The position numbers were made by a program, and so were the translations under genes. Shown here piece by piece: positions 44,056 to 55,379 of a stretch of DNA of 64,000 nt (position 1 is the first letter of the stretch; each line of letters starts with the position of its first letter). The notes beneath the pieces were generated by a model. The model searched no databases and was not told where the DNA came from. It was given only the letters and a program-made list of their open reading frames with translations. This DNA is from Diplocarpon mali (lineage: Eukaryota > Ascomycota > Leotiomycetes > Helotiales > Drepanopezizaceae), in contig JAENRP010000028.1 of NCBI GenBank assembly GCA_024741835.1, forward strand, positions 1 through 64,000, in the 5' to 3' direction.

Positions 44056-45482
44056 TGTCGCCGTCGGACTGTGGAGGTCGTAAAGGGGTTGGGAGAAGTT
44101 CAGGGGGAGGTGACCGCCTTGGGGGGAATCTAGCCGAGTCTAGCTCGAGCCGAGTAAACAAACAAAGAGCGTGGCCGAGAGCTGGACGGCGGCGACAAGA
44201 GAGAGAGGTGCTGGATTACTAGGTTGGAAAGGCACGCTGGCTTCGAGGCACAGGACCGCCACCGTTTCTTCTTATACTCGCCCGCCCCCTTTGCGGCCGG
44301 GGACTCGAGCGAGAGGGGGGGAGAGCGCAAGCGAATCATGGCCACGCGTTGCCGCGACAATCCCCCGTCATTCGAGATTCGAGGTAGATGAAGAGGAGAG
44401 ACCTCTGGGCCGGCGGCCACGAGCACACTGCACGGCGTCGGGCCATCTGGATCGGATCCGGTCGAGAGGGCCTGACAGCCGGAGCTCGGTGCCCTTAAGG
44501 TTTGTCAAGCTCTCCCCCGTGCTGCGGGGATGCCGTCGCAGCTTGGACTTGAGACGATCCTTCCGAGGCGAAACCAAACATCGGCATCTGGTCCTATGGC
44601 GAAGGGAACTTGCAGCCCTACGACTGGCCCAGCTTCACGAAGACCGCCGTTCTCTGTCTCTTGTCCTGCTTTTCTTTCTCTCCCCCTCCTCTCTGGCCCC
44701 TATCTTTCCACGAGTGCTTGTTTTGATTTCATTTTATTTTTTTAACCCAGGAATGAGTGTACCGGAAATCCCGTCGCTGCATCTCACGAGATGACCGTAT
44801 AAGAACAGACCTGAGTTCAGGTCGGACAAGCGGTCGACGAATATCATATATTGAACTTAATCTATGCCAAAGTAGTCTGGATCTGAAAAGCATTGGAAGG
44901 GAATTTGTTGGAGGCCAGACAAACACCATGTGGAAAGTATGTTGAGCCTTGCCAACCCACCCGGGTCCTCCCCCTTGCACCGCCGCGAGGGGGGTGTTCG
45001 TCTGGCCGGCCAGGAGGATAGCGAGCTCTATCGCAAACGCGAGGTGAAGCGTCCATAATTCGAGTGGAGGTTCGTCGCTCAACTTCCCGCCCGCACTCGT
45101 CGAGCTCGTCACCTAGCTATACATCTGGCCGTTGCCGAGAAACTCCAAGCGCCCCGAGGACCCCGAATCCTGACTCGCCAGTCTCATTTCCGGCTCTTCT
45201 GCCTGGGCTCTCGGCGCGGCACTCGCGGACATGAGCCTCAATCCGAGTCCTGGCGCCGTGGAGTTGAGGGGTGGGCGTTGCAGCCAGCGACGGCGTTCCT
45301 CCATCCCTCCTTGACCTCGCGATGCTGCTGGGGCGAGGAGGTGCACGCCCTCCTCGACCTCGACCCGACTGCTTGCAACGCGCCCTGTCGTGCCCGGGCG
45401 AGAGGTGCACGGTTTGTGATATCACACAGCGCCGGCGGCACGACCTGGACATCGGACGAACAAGCACCAGGAACCAAACGGG
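44056..45482. other. Repeat-bearing intergenic stretch
   Basis: No gene was assembled. It contains two of three copies of GGCCAGACNAACACC (44913-44927 plus and 44993-45007 minus). Long open frames on both strands reflect high GC and not coding. Confidence 0.45.
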
Positions 45483-45641
45483 AGGAATATAGTGATTGTA
45501 GGTCACGTGGAGGGTCACATGCCAAGCCTTGGCATAGGAATACTTTACTCGAGATCTCTCCCTCTTGTAATGATCATCAACAACGAATACAAGCAAGAAT
45601 CCATTCCATTCCATTTGTGTGCACACCTTGTGAAACCGACA
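45483..45641 (+). repeat. LTR-like repeat, copy A
   Basis: It begins AGGAATATAGTGATTGTAGG and ends CACCTTGTGAAACCGACA. The same start and end (AGGAATATAGTGAT and CACCTCGTGAAACCAACA), in the same order and orientation, bound the longer copy at 46646-46899. A T-G start and A-C-A end in copy B point to a long terminal repeat of an unidentified element. Confidence 0.55.
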
Positions 45642-46645
45642 CAAACAACCGCGTAGAACGCGGCAGCTCCGAGTCTGCGGATGTCCTCGGCGCACCAGCG
45701 AGCGTGCGTGCTGCAGACCTGCGATCAAATCCACGCCGCCGCTCCTCTGCTCGCGGAGCTCTCCCACGGGGTCGCAGACAGACGATGTCGAGAGACGCGC
45801 CACTCCGCGAAGGCCGAAGCGGCGGTTTCGCTTCGTACTATGTATATTACGTGGCGAGCAGAATATTAATTGGCCCGTCGACGCCGCGAAACCTTGCGGC
45901 TACCAAGGAAAGCATAACTCCCAATCAGCGATCGATTTCGTCGCCGGCCAGACCAACACCAGATGGAAGTATGTCTCGACCTTGCCAACCCACGCTTCAC
46001 CCCCCCGTCGGAATTGAAGCTGACGTGGTGCTGGGGACGCCGGCGACGAGGTGGCCCAGCGCTTCCGGCCGATGTCTGGATAATTCACGTCGGCTCGGGC
46101 TCGAGTCAGGTCTAAGGAGAGAATATTCGCAGGATTGCTCCCTTCCCCCTGCATTTTCCCCTTTTTGATATGCTCGATGAATCCTCAACCAGAGAGCACA
46201 AGCAAAAACGCTCTGGTCGGATCAGGTACAGGGAGAAATCTAGTATGAGAAACCCCTTGCCAGTTACTACTCAGCCCTCTCTCTCTCCGGACCCCGATTC
46301 TTCAGACAGACGTCTAACTCATATACCGTGGTCGATTGTGGTCCTCTCGAGGTCGTAGGCGAGTCCGTTCTTCAGCAGGCGCCGGGGCAAATAGAGTCGC
46401 CTCAAGTTCCCTGCACTGAGGAAGACAAGCTCTTCTCGCTCCCAGCAGCGATTTATCTGATTATCTCAAGCGTCTTGCTAGTCAGCGGCGGCTATGAATA
46501 TAGCCCTTCTTCTCGACCTTGACTTGCGGAGAAGAAGAAAAAAAAGAAGAAAAAGAGAAGAAAGAAATGTTCGAGAGCTACTAGACTTCGAAAGATATCC
46601 CTTCCTCCTTCCCTGCTCCCTCTATACTATGACCTGTGTTGTACC

Positions 46646-46739
46646 TGTAGGAATATAGTGATCGGGGTCACATGTCAGGCATATGATGAGAGTGAATCTC
46701 AGGGACACGTGATGGTCTTGGCATCGGCTGCCCTTGAGC

Positions 46740-46784
<45 letters not shown>

Positions 46785-46899
46785 CCTCTCCCTCTCCCTC
46801 TCCCTCTATCCCTCTCTCTCCCTCTCTCTCTTACATAGATCATCAACTACAACCAGAACTCACTCATACCTTTTCAGTGCGCACCTCGTGAAACCAACA
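46646..46899 (+). repeat. LTR-like repeat, copy B, with internal CT expansion
   Basis: Starts TGTAGGAATATAGTGATC and ends CGTGAAACCAACA. Shared blocks with copy A are the first 40 bases (with GGTCACATG), GATCATCAAC and the last 20 bases. The extra length comes from a TCTC/CCCTCT run at 46743-46832. No primer-binding site or internal retroelement frame is seen beside either copy, so both look like solo LTRs. Confidence 0.6.
46743..46832 (+). repeat. CT/CCCTCT microsatellite
   Basis: An uninterrupted TC run of about 38 bases passes into CCCTCT units. It lies inside the LTR-like copy B. Confidence 0.95.
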
Positions 46900-49339
46900 G
46901 AACCCCTGGATATCGATTAGTCAGCCCTTCGTCTATTTACGGAACATCTCCAAGCTATCCTCGAGTCCGCAAGTAGGAGCCGAAAGTATAAGATATCTAT
47001 TCCAAAGGTCCGGGGGCCAAATCTTCGTCCCCAAGCTTTCGAAGCGCTCTAGCGTTATTCGACTTTGGGTTTGGCACTTTCATAGCCGAAAGGACTTCAT
47101 CTCGGCCCTGTAGGCTCTTTAAAAAGAATCTGCAGCTTCGCACGAGACACCGCGGACAGGTGTCGAGTCGTCGTCTCCGCGCCATGAACTCGCTACTTAC
47201 CCATGGTCTGGAGCCAAAGCCCGAATCTGGCTTGCGCGAAAGCTCGAGGAGATGAGGGGAGTTCGAGATAGCCGTGAGGGCTCGATTCGAGCAGAGGTCG
47301 TGATCATTACCCGCATAAACTGTCTTATACAAGCTCGAGTCTTGCTCTAACCTGTCCCATTTCCCACGTGTCCCTTCACATTCAGAATAGTCGAGGGAGG
47401 GGGGTAGTAGGTTTGCCGGGCTAGGATTTGACTCTCATCTGGCATCTCTCCGCCCGAGTCAGAGGCGTCGCTTGGCTTATTTTGCCCCCGGAAAAGCTCG
47501 CATGCGACTGTACCTTGCCGTCGCCAGTCGGTTGAACAACCAAGCCTTCCAGCCCACCCGATACAGGGAGAATAGGACTTCTGGCCGAAACACGTCTCTG
47601 GGCCGGCACAGACCGGAGCTCGAGAGCGGGGGGGAGGGGGGGGAGCAAACCTACTGCTTGGCGACGACTGCATGATATACTTCGGCTCTAGAGCAGTGTC
47701 GGGATGGACGGGGGCGCTGGATCACGGGCAGGTTGACCGGGTCGACACGCCTGTACGGCGTACGGGCTGTCGTTTTGCTCTCGAAGTCTACATGGGGAGC
47801 CCCAACTACCTCGGGGCCCGTGGATCAGACGTGATGCCTGCTACTGCGTGCCTGGTGCGAGGGAAGTGTTCTCTGGTATTGATGGCGTGGGAGGCGGCGC
47901 GCAGACGACGGCTTGCTCGCGTCCACACGGTGGCCAGGAAGAAGAGGAGGGGGCGGGACAAGTTCTAGAAGCCGTGTCGCGGGGAGACTGTCCAGGGTCT
48001 GCTCGATCTACTGTATCCGACATTCGACGAGGAGCCATGCCCGCTGGATGCATCCCACCCTGGCCATGTGTCAAGGATCCCACGAGCGCCTTGGGGATTC
48101 CGTCTTCGCGTCGCGACTGTGGCGGATGCATCCTTTCCAGGGGTTTTAGTGGGGGCTTGATCTACTGCAAACCTCGAGAGTACCGTTCGCCCCCGGCCAG
48201 GGCCGCCACGGTGTTGCCCTCGGCCGCCCAGCGCTGCGCTTCGTATCGAACTTCAGCGGGGATGCTCGTCAGACCAAGTCAAGTGGTCGGTGGAGATGGG
48301 GAGGAATCCGGCAGAGACCAGGCGGGGGGGGGGGGCTTTGTCCGAGTTGCCCTGCTTGACCTGTTTCGTTGCCGGACGTTGGAGTATACGGGATATAGTG
48401 TGTATGTATGTGAATGTAGATACATATACATGACATATATATATATATATGCAATGTGTATATATGTATACATCTATATATATATACATATACATACATA
48501 TGTACATACATACATACGTACATATATATACATACACATATACATACACATATACATACACATATACATACACATATACATATACATATACATACACATA
48601 CACATATACATACACATATACATACATCAACATCAACATCATACCTACGACCCCCCTCCTCTCAGCACGACAATATACACATCCCCTTCAAGTGCATCCT
48701 TTGAGTCCCCATCCGGCCAACGCCTGACCATGTCTCCCCAACCCTACTCTACTGCTCCTCAGACCTGCGACCAAGCAGTCAGTTTTCTGAAGCATCTCGC
48801 CAAACTATCGCCAGATACAGTTTCGGGCGGCCCAAAACGAGCACTGGGGCAGGATTTCTCCGGCCGATTCAGTGCCTCCGCAGTCATGGCCAGTCTAGTT
48901 TGATCGCGTCAGTTTCTTCCGACTCCCACGGTCTTTCCGATGGCAGCGCGAGCGGCGAAGGCAGTCAGCTTTCCAGGAGCTGCCTAGGCTCTGGGGAGTC
49001 GAGCTTCCACTCTCGCAAGCTCCGAACCTGATGTGGTGGGTAGGCCGAGTAGCGATGGCGGTCCTGGCAACGTGGAGGATGGAACAAGTCTCGAGCTTCG
49101 AGCCCGCGGTGCCTGCGAGATCCAAAATCAACAGAACCGCGAAGGAGGCCGAGTCCCCCGAGTCTGATGCCACGTCCGGTGGATACGACTGCCGCCGCTC
49201 GCAATCTATCTCGAGCTCGGCAGCACGCCCCCCCTGCATGTCTCCGTCGCAACCTCACCTCGCGAGAGCTTCATCCCCAAGTCTCAACTCAACTTCTGCA
49301 CTCGGGGACGTCTGGCCGTCGCCGACGCTCCTCTCCCCC
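46900..49339. other. Gene-free stretch with simple repeats
   Basis: No gene was assembled. Runs of 7-13 G occur near 47630 and 48330, and a TA/CA microsatellite lies at 48420-48630. Open frames up to 351 codons here run through the repeats or mirror GC-rich sequence. A 36-codon minus-strand stretch at about 48175-48275 looks coding-like but could not be extended. Confidence 0.45.
48420..48630. repeat. TACATACACATA-type microsatellite
   Basis: About 200 bp of TATATA, CATACATA and TACATACACATA units. The repeat opens all reading frames on both strands, giving spurious Tyr/Ile/His or Val/Tyr proteins. Confidence 0.95.
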
Positions 49340-50020
49340 ATGGCTCTCTCCGCGCCGCTCCGTCTGCCAACCCCTCGAATCGTCATCACCGAGCCAGGCG
49401 GCGAGCCGCTCTCCGCGCCGCCGCCGTGGCGCCGCCGCTACCTCGCCGCCATCTGGCTCTCCCAGCTCCTCTGGCTGATGCTGGGCATGGCTGTGCTTCC
49501 CTACGAATCCGCGGGCCTCTCCCTCTCCTCGTGGTCCGTTCGCTCCCCCCCCGCCCCGTCGTCGCCGGAAAGCCTGTTGACGCTGTTGCACCAGCTTCCT
49601 CACGCTCGCCGGCCTGGGCAACGTGGTCCTCGCGTCGACGCCCGCCGTCGAGGCGCATCGCTACGCCGTCGGCACCTTGACGCCCGCCTTCTTCCTGAGA
49701 GCGCAGCGGTGCAAGGCGGCGTGGGCTCTCGCGAGCCTGGTCGTCGTCGTCGTGTCCCAGGGGGCCATGCCGCACCCGAGCGGCTGGAGCGTGTTCGGGA
49801 CGGTCACCATCGATGTGCTCTACGCGTCAGTCTCGCCCGTCTGCGAATCTCCCTCGGGCGTGCCCGGGGGAGGAGCCGGAGAAAGTTGGGGATTTTTTTT
49901 TTTTTTTTTTTAACACGTCCTAGTTTCCCTTTCGCGTTTGGCTATCAGTATGCGAGGCTCATCGAGCAGCATGTCAGCGCCGAAGCGCCGGATCACGAGA
50001 GTCTACTCAGTGTGGGCTAA
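49340..50020 (+). CDS. Small multispanning membrane protein, unknown function, 173 aa, three exons
   Basis: Exons are 49340-49533, 49595-49825 and 49924-50020. Donors are GTCCGT and GTCAGT, less usual but both GT, and phases match. Four hydrophobic segments are visible: Y-L-A-A-I-W-L-S-Q-L-L-W-L-M-L-G-M, C-F-L-T-L-A-G-L-G-N-V-V-L-A, A-W-A-L-A-S-L-V-V-V-V-V-S, and the stretch around T-I-D-V-L-Y-A-F-P-F-A-F-G-Y. The tail is short and acidic (E-A-P-D-H-E-S-L-L). The frame is open for another 100 codons upstream with several ATGs, so the start at 49340 is a judgement based on the hydrophobic core beginning soon after. The intron before exon 3 has a T run of about 20. No family is recognised. Confidence 0.6.
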   Translation: MALSAPLRLPTPRIVITEPGGEPLSAPPPWRRRYLAAIWLSQLLWLMLGMAVLPYESAGLSLSSWSVRSPPAPSSPESLLTLLHQLPHARRPGQRGPRVDARRRGASLRRRHLDARLLPESAAVQGGVGSREPGRRRRVPGGHAAPERLERVRDGHHRCALRVSLARLRISLGRARGRSRRKLGIFFFFFLTRPSFPFAFGYQYARLIEQHVSAEAPDHESLLSVG

Positions 50021-50295
50021 AGGTCGAGCCGAAGGCAGGTCTTGGGCTGGGGCTGAGCGGTCTGCAACGTGAGAGATTTGGACTGTTACGAGACCATGGC
50101 AGCCGACAAAGCTCCTGGACCCGGTCGCTCCGCACGACGACCATCAACCTGCCATGTTTTCTTTCTCTTGCGGCCCGCTCGCTTATCCTTGTAGCTCCTC
50201 ATGCTCGACGCAGGATTCAGATGGGAGCAATGAGGGTGTTTACATGTCGCCCGGCTAAATTAGCGAGGAGCACGTCTATCCAACGATATGCCATT

Positions 50296-50435
50296 CTACC
50301 TGTCCAGTACTATCCTACCTGTCCAGTACTATTCTACCTGTCCAGTACTATCCTACCTGTCCAGTACTATCCTACCTGTCCAGTACTATCCTATCTGTCC
50401 AGTCATTTCCTACCTGTCCAGTACCATCCTACCTC
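50296..50435 (+). repeat. 19 bp minisatellite, about seven units
   Basis: CTACCTGTCCAGTACTATC repeats head to tail from 50296, with single changes in later units (TTC, CTATC, TCATTTC, ACCATC). Units are nearly identical, so the array is young. It lies between genes and lacks the spacers that a CRISPR array would need. Confidence 0.95.
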
Positions 50436-50937
50436 GTAGCCAGATTGGCCGTGCAATCTAGCCAGATCCATCCGTGCAAAGCCATTCCTACCTGAAGTTC
50501 CCGTTCCTTTCCCAGTCCGTTCGTAGAGAGAGTACGGCAAGGTCCTACGAAGCCAACCCTGACCCCAAATGCTCGGATATCACCTGTCCAGGAAAGCAAA
50601 CCACTTTTTCCTGGCCCCTCGCCACCAAACCTCGCTCAACCCTCCCGGCTCCAGCCAGGAATCCGAGGTCAACCCCCGCGCGGTACTGTTTCGTCTCGAG
50701 GGGCGCAGACGTCGGGGAACATACTACGTGCCTCGCAACATCGACATGAACCGCGGAGCAGATGAGAAAAAGACCCCCGTGGTCAGGGAGGACTTCTGCT
50801 GTGGAAAGATGGGCTTCTCTCGTGGCGTCCGATCCGCCTACCGGCCTCGGTCTGGCATTCGCTTATGCTCGGTGCAGTGCGGGGTATGGACAGGCGAGAC
50901 GACCTCTTGATATCAAAAGGCTTTTCTAACCGCAACT

Positions 50938-51110
50938 CATCTTTGTTATGATTTAAATAGTTCTTCTGCCCCATCTTCGTTATCATCCGAATGGTTCCTC
51001 TACCCCATCTTCGTTATCATCTGAATAGTTCCTCTCCGCTATCTTCGTTGTTATTTCAAAACTTCCTTTACCCCATCTTCGTTATCGTTTGAATAGTTCC
51101 TCTGCCTCCT
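50938..51110 (+). repeat. 34 bp minisatellite, about five diverged units
   Basis: The unit GTTCCTCTACCCCATCTTCG followed by TTATCATCTGAATA recurs with period near 34. Outer copies are more diverged. It ends about 25 bp before the start codon of the SDR gene, so it occupies that gene's proximal promoter or leader. Confidence 0.85.
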
Positions 51111-51134
51111 TGATCCCTCTTCAACTAGCCAAGA

Positions 51135-52268
<1,134 letters not shown>

Positions 52269-53108
52269 GCTCTATTTGCATGCGTGCAGTGCAGTTCACA
52301 CGTTTCTCCCTATCGCTGTTCTTCCACTGGGATTGAGCCGAGTAGAGGAGATGGCAAAGCGCCATCCCAGCAGACCTGTAGCATTACAACCTCTGCCATA
52401 TGCGCTTCCCGACAAACACACCGGTCATCCAGCCCACCCAGGCTCAGGTCCTCTTCACTCTTCCACAGGGAATACCGCACGTCTGGCGCTCGCCCCCCAG
52501 AACCCTTCTACCAGATCTAGATGACCACCCATCTCCCTGCCCAGACCCGCCGTCCCTTCGCGGCCTGCCAGAGGCAAGCCGGCAGGGAAACCCTACGCGT
52601 CTGATGAGAGAGGAGCCAGAAGCGAGGAGGCCCTCTGTGTTTACCCCGTCGGCCGCTGCGTGGGTGCGGTAGAGAAGCGGACGAGCACGCCCTGTGGAAT
52701 CCACGGTGGCTACGGCATCGACGCTCAACCGAGTCGCAAATCCTCGTCGTCAGATACCGCGCGAGTATGCCCAACACAGGCTGCACTTGAAATCGACTCC
52801 ATTCAAGCTTCTATCATACAAGTACAGAGTAGGCCGGCCCGGCCTACGGGAAATGCTGCTGACCATGCCCCTGTTTACATTGCAGAACCCCAGAACGCCT
52901 GGCTACATCGAATACAGAGGGAAGATTTCTCGTTCGTATCTAGTTTGGTGGGTGTTCACTTCGTCGTGATCCGCTGTCGAGGCTCTTCGAGTTCCGGGTC
53001 GAGCAATTTCGCGTCATGTCTTCTCCGATTCCGCAATCTCGAGTCCCAACCAGCCCATTCTATGGCGCCCTTACTATCCAGCACCACACCCGCCGCTCAT
53101 CCATCCCT
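52269..53108. other. Intergenic between convergent SDR and PAM16 genes
   Basis: No gene is seen. A 192-codon plus-strand frame at 52660-53238 runs into the antisense of PAM16 and has no domain. Confidence 0.45.
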
Positions 53109-53642
53109 CTACCGATCCTTGAAAACCTTCGGCTTCCAACCCTCTTTCAACTCCTCTTCCCTCTGCCTTATCTCCTCCTTCACCCTGACCTCTGCCTCAA
53201 TCCGCTCCCTCGCCCGCAACACCTTGCTTTGTAGATAGAAACTGCCTCCCTTCTTCGGATCATTCACATCAAACAGCTTCTTAAATCGCTCCATCACGTC
53301 TTCCATATTGGCTTGGCCATTCTGCGGCGGTTTGACGTTCAGGATCTTGCATGCTTCATCAAGCGTCAGGCCGTGGGACGCAAATGAAGGTGATGCACCT
53401 GGATTCCCGGATTTCGCTTGGGCTTTAGCGTATTGCGACGAGGCAGAGGCTTGCTTGTAAGCTTCCGCGAAGGCGCGCCCGAGGACACGAGAGCCAGTCA
53501 GAACGACCTGGGTGATAATGCGGTGCGCCTGTGGTCGGGTTACCTGCTGTTCTCACTGGGAGGTGATGGGGCGAATTGTGCGCATGGGGTTCTGCACTGT
53601 CTGGTTGAACTGGTTAGAGACACCAAATAAAAGACATACCAT
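53109..53642 (-). CDS. PAM16: Mitochondrial import motor subunit PAM16/TIM16, 140 aa, two exons
   Basis: The first coding exon is just the ATG (53642-53640). A 111 nt intron beginning GTATGT follows, and exon 2 (53528-53109) opens A-H-R-I-I-T-Q-V-V-L-T-G-S-R-V. This restores the conserved family start. The protein has a short N-terminal hydrophobic segment, then A-E-A-Y-K-Q-A-S-A-S-S, and a J-like domain (L-T-L-D-E-A-C-K-I-L-N-V) that lacks the H-P-D motif, followed by F-D-V-N-D-P-K-K-G-G-S-F-Y-L-Q-S-K-V. PAM16 pairs with PAM18 at the TIM23 channel on the matrix side and restrains stimulation of mtHsp70. Without the intron the only in-frame ATG would be far inside, at M-E-D-V-M. Confidence 0.93.
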
Positions 53643-53911
53643 GCTGGAATGAGCACCAATTGACCCTCGCTAGGTCGAATCGTGAATAGGAGCAACAAAT
53701 GTTCCAAGGAGATGGGGTCCCGACGCGGCGATGAGTCGTCGCAATATTTCATTTTCCCCGGAGACAAGATTTTCCCGCCGGCCCACTAGCGCGCGCAGCT
53801 ACAAGGCTGATTTTAACACTTCGCTGCAGTTGAGGCTCAGCTGCAGATCACAAGTCCTCCCATCTCTTTCTCTCGTTGCAGTCGGAACTGTTTCTCGTCG
53901 CTGGGACCAAG
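53643..53911. promoter_or_regulatory. Shared divergent promoter region, PAM16 and YIP1
   Basis: The two start codons lie 269 bp apart on opposite strands. Pyrimidine-rich CTTTCTCTCG near 53865-53875 may be the YIP1 leader. No specific binding site was recognised. Confidence 0.4.
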
Positions 53912-54927
53912 ATGTCAGACTTCTTCCCCCCACCACAAAACGCCGCCAACACACCCTTCAGCGCACCCTCCGCGGCCCAGGCCCCCAACTTGCAATTCTA
54001 CCCTTCCACATACACCCCCGGCCCTGTGTCCGGCCACGCAACGCCTTCGCAGGCCACATACGGGTTCGGGGGCGCGAGTCCAGGGTATGGGAACGCGGGG
54101 GGGTATGGCTTCAGCGCGCCGGGCGTCAGTGGGCGCATGGGAGAGCAGGGAGGACTGAGGACCGGGTGGCTGGCTGCGTTTGGGACGGAGGGCTATGAGG
54201 GGGAGCCGCCGCTGTTGGTGGAGCTGGGAGTCAACTTTGGGCATATTAGGGGAAAGGTGTGTCTCTCTCTCTCTCTCTCTCTCTCCCCCCCCCATTTGCT
54301 CAAAGAAGAGACCGCGAGCTGGATCGTGAAGCTTGATGATTTGTATCTCGTGTCAACAGCGCTGACGAATATCAACAGACCCTCGCAGTCCTCAACCCTC
54401 TTGCCCACATCGACCAACATATAATGGATGACTCCGACCTGGCCGGCCCCATCCTCTTCTTCCTCCTCTTCGGCACCTTTCTGCTTTTTTCCGGGAAAGT
54501 GCATTTCGGGTACATCTACGGGCTGGCGCTCCTCGGATCTTGCTCCCTGCACACGATCCTCTCTTTAATGTCGCCTCCTCCAGAATCCGCCACCCCATCA
54601 ACCTCCCACTCTTCCCACCTCTCGTCGTCTCTGACGTTCCCACGCAGCGCCTCGGTGCTGGGTTACTGTCTCCTGCCACTGGTGCTGACGAGCCTGATTG
54701 GGGTCGTGCTGCCGATGGATGGCTTGCTCGGCTATGTGTTGACCAGCATGGCGGTCGGGTGGTGCACCTATAGCTCCAGTGGCATGTTCTGCGTGGTCGG
54801 GAGGATGAGGGGTATGAGGGGGCTGGTCGCGTATCCGCTGGCGTTGTTTTATGTTGGTTTTGGCATTATGGGTATCTTCTCGAGTAGGGGTAGTAAAGGG
54901 CTGGGCGGTAAGGCTGCCGGCGCGTAA
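53912..54927 (+). CDS. YIP1: YIP1 family protein (Golgi/ER vesicle transport), 297 aa, two exons
   Basis: Exon 1 is 53912-54256 and exon 2 is 54379-54927, joined in phase 0. The 122 nt intron contains a CT run of about 30 bases. The N-terminal 85 residues are rich in Pro, Gly, Ser and Tyr, as usual for this family. The conserved core starts L-V-E-L-G-V-N-F-G-H-I, continues T-L-A-V-L-N-P-L-A-H-I-D-Q-H-I-M and D-D-S-D-L-A-G-P-I-L-F-F, and includes G-K-V-H-F-G-Y-I-Y-G. Four or five transmembrane segments follow. Yip1 binds prenylated Ypt/Rab GTPases and is needed for COPII vesicle formation and ER-Golgi traffic. A Ser/Thr/Pro insertion near the loop after L-S-L-M-S makes this copy slightly longer. 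Confidence 0.93.
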
Positions 54928-55379
54928 AGTGTGTGAAGGAGGATTGGATCTGGACGCGGTCGGAGTGCTGGGCTGTACAATACGAATAAGCGAAGTAGGA
55001 GCAGTTGCAGTGCTTGGCGAACCGATCGATTAAAATTCATTGCTTTTTGTCATGATAGACATGAACCTATATTCATCGGATGGATCCAGCGTCGGCATTC
55101 ATGCAACATACGTCGAATGTCACACTGAACACGGAGGAATAGGCAAGTATCGTCCAAGACATACTGGTATCGCTGGTCATGTCCATACGCCGGCGCCTCA
55201 TGCACCGGTTCCGCATCCAATTCAAATCATACAAACCTGCTGTGGTTCCCTGAACAGCTACGCCCAGCCGCTGTTCTGTCTCCTCAAGGCACCCCGATAC
55301 CCGTCTCTCCTCCTTCTCAGATTGAGCAATCCACACTCCTAGCCATGACACCAGCTGAATCCTAAGACGAGTGGTCCCA

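Noticed and set aside
47848..48903. 351-codon open frame on the plus strand and matching minus-strand frames
   Set aside because: Much of it is translation of the TA/CA microsatellite, where stops cannot occur. No domain or exon structure supports it.
50296..50435. CRISPR-like array
   Set aside because: Units are contiguous without unique spacers, and the genome is eukaryotic. It is a minisatellite.
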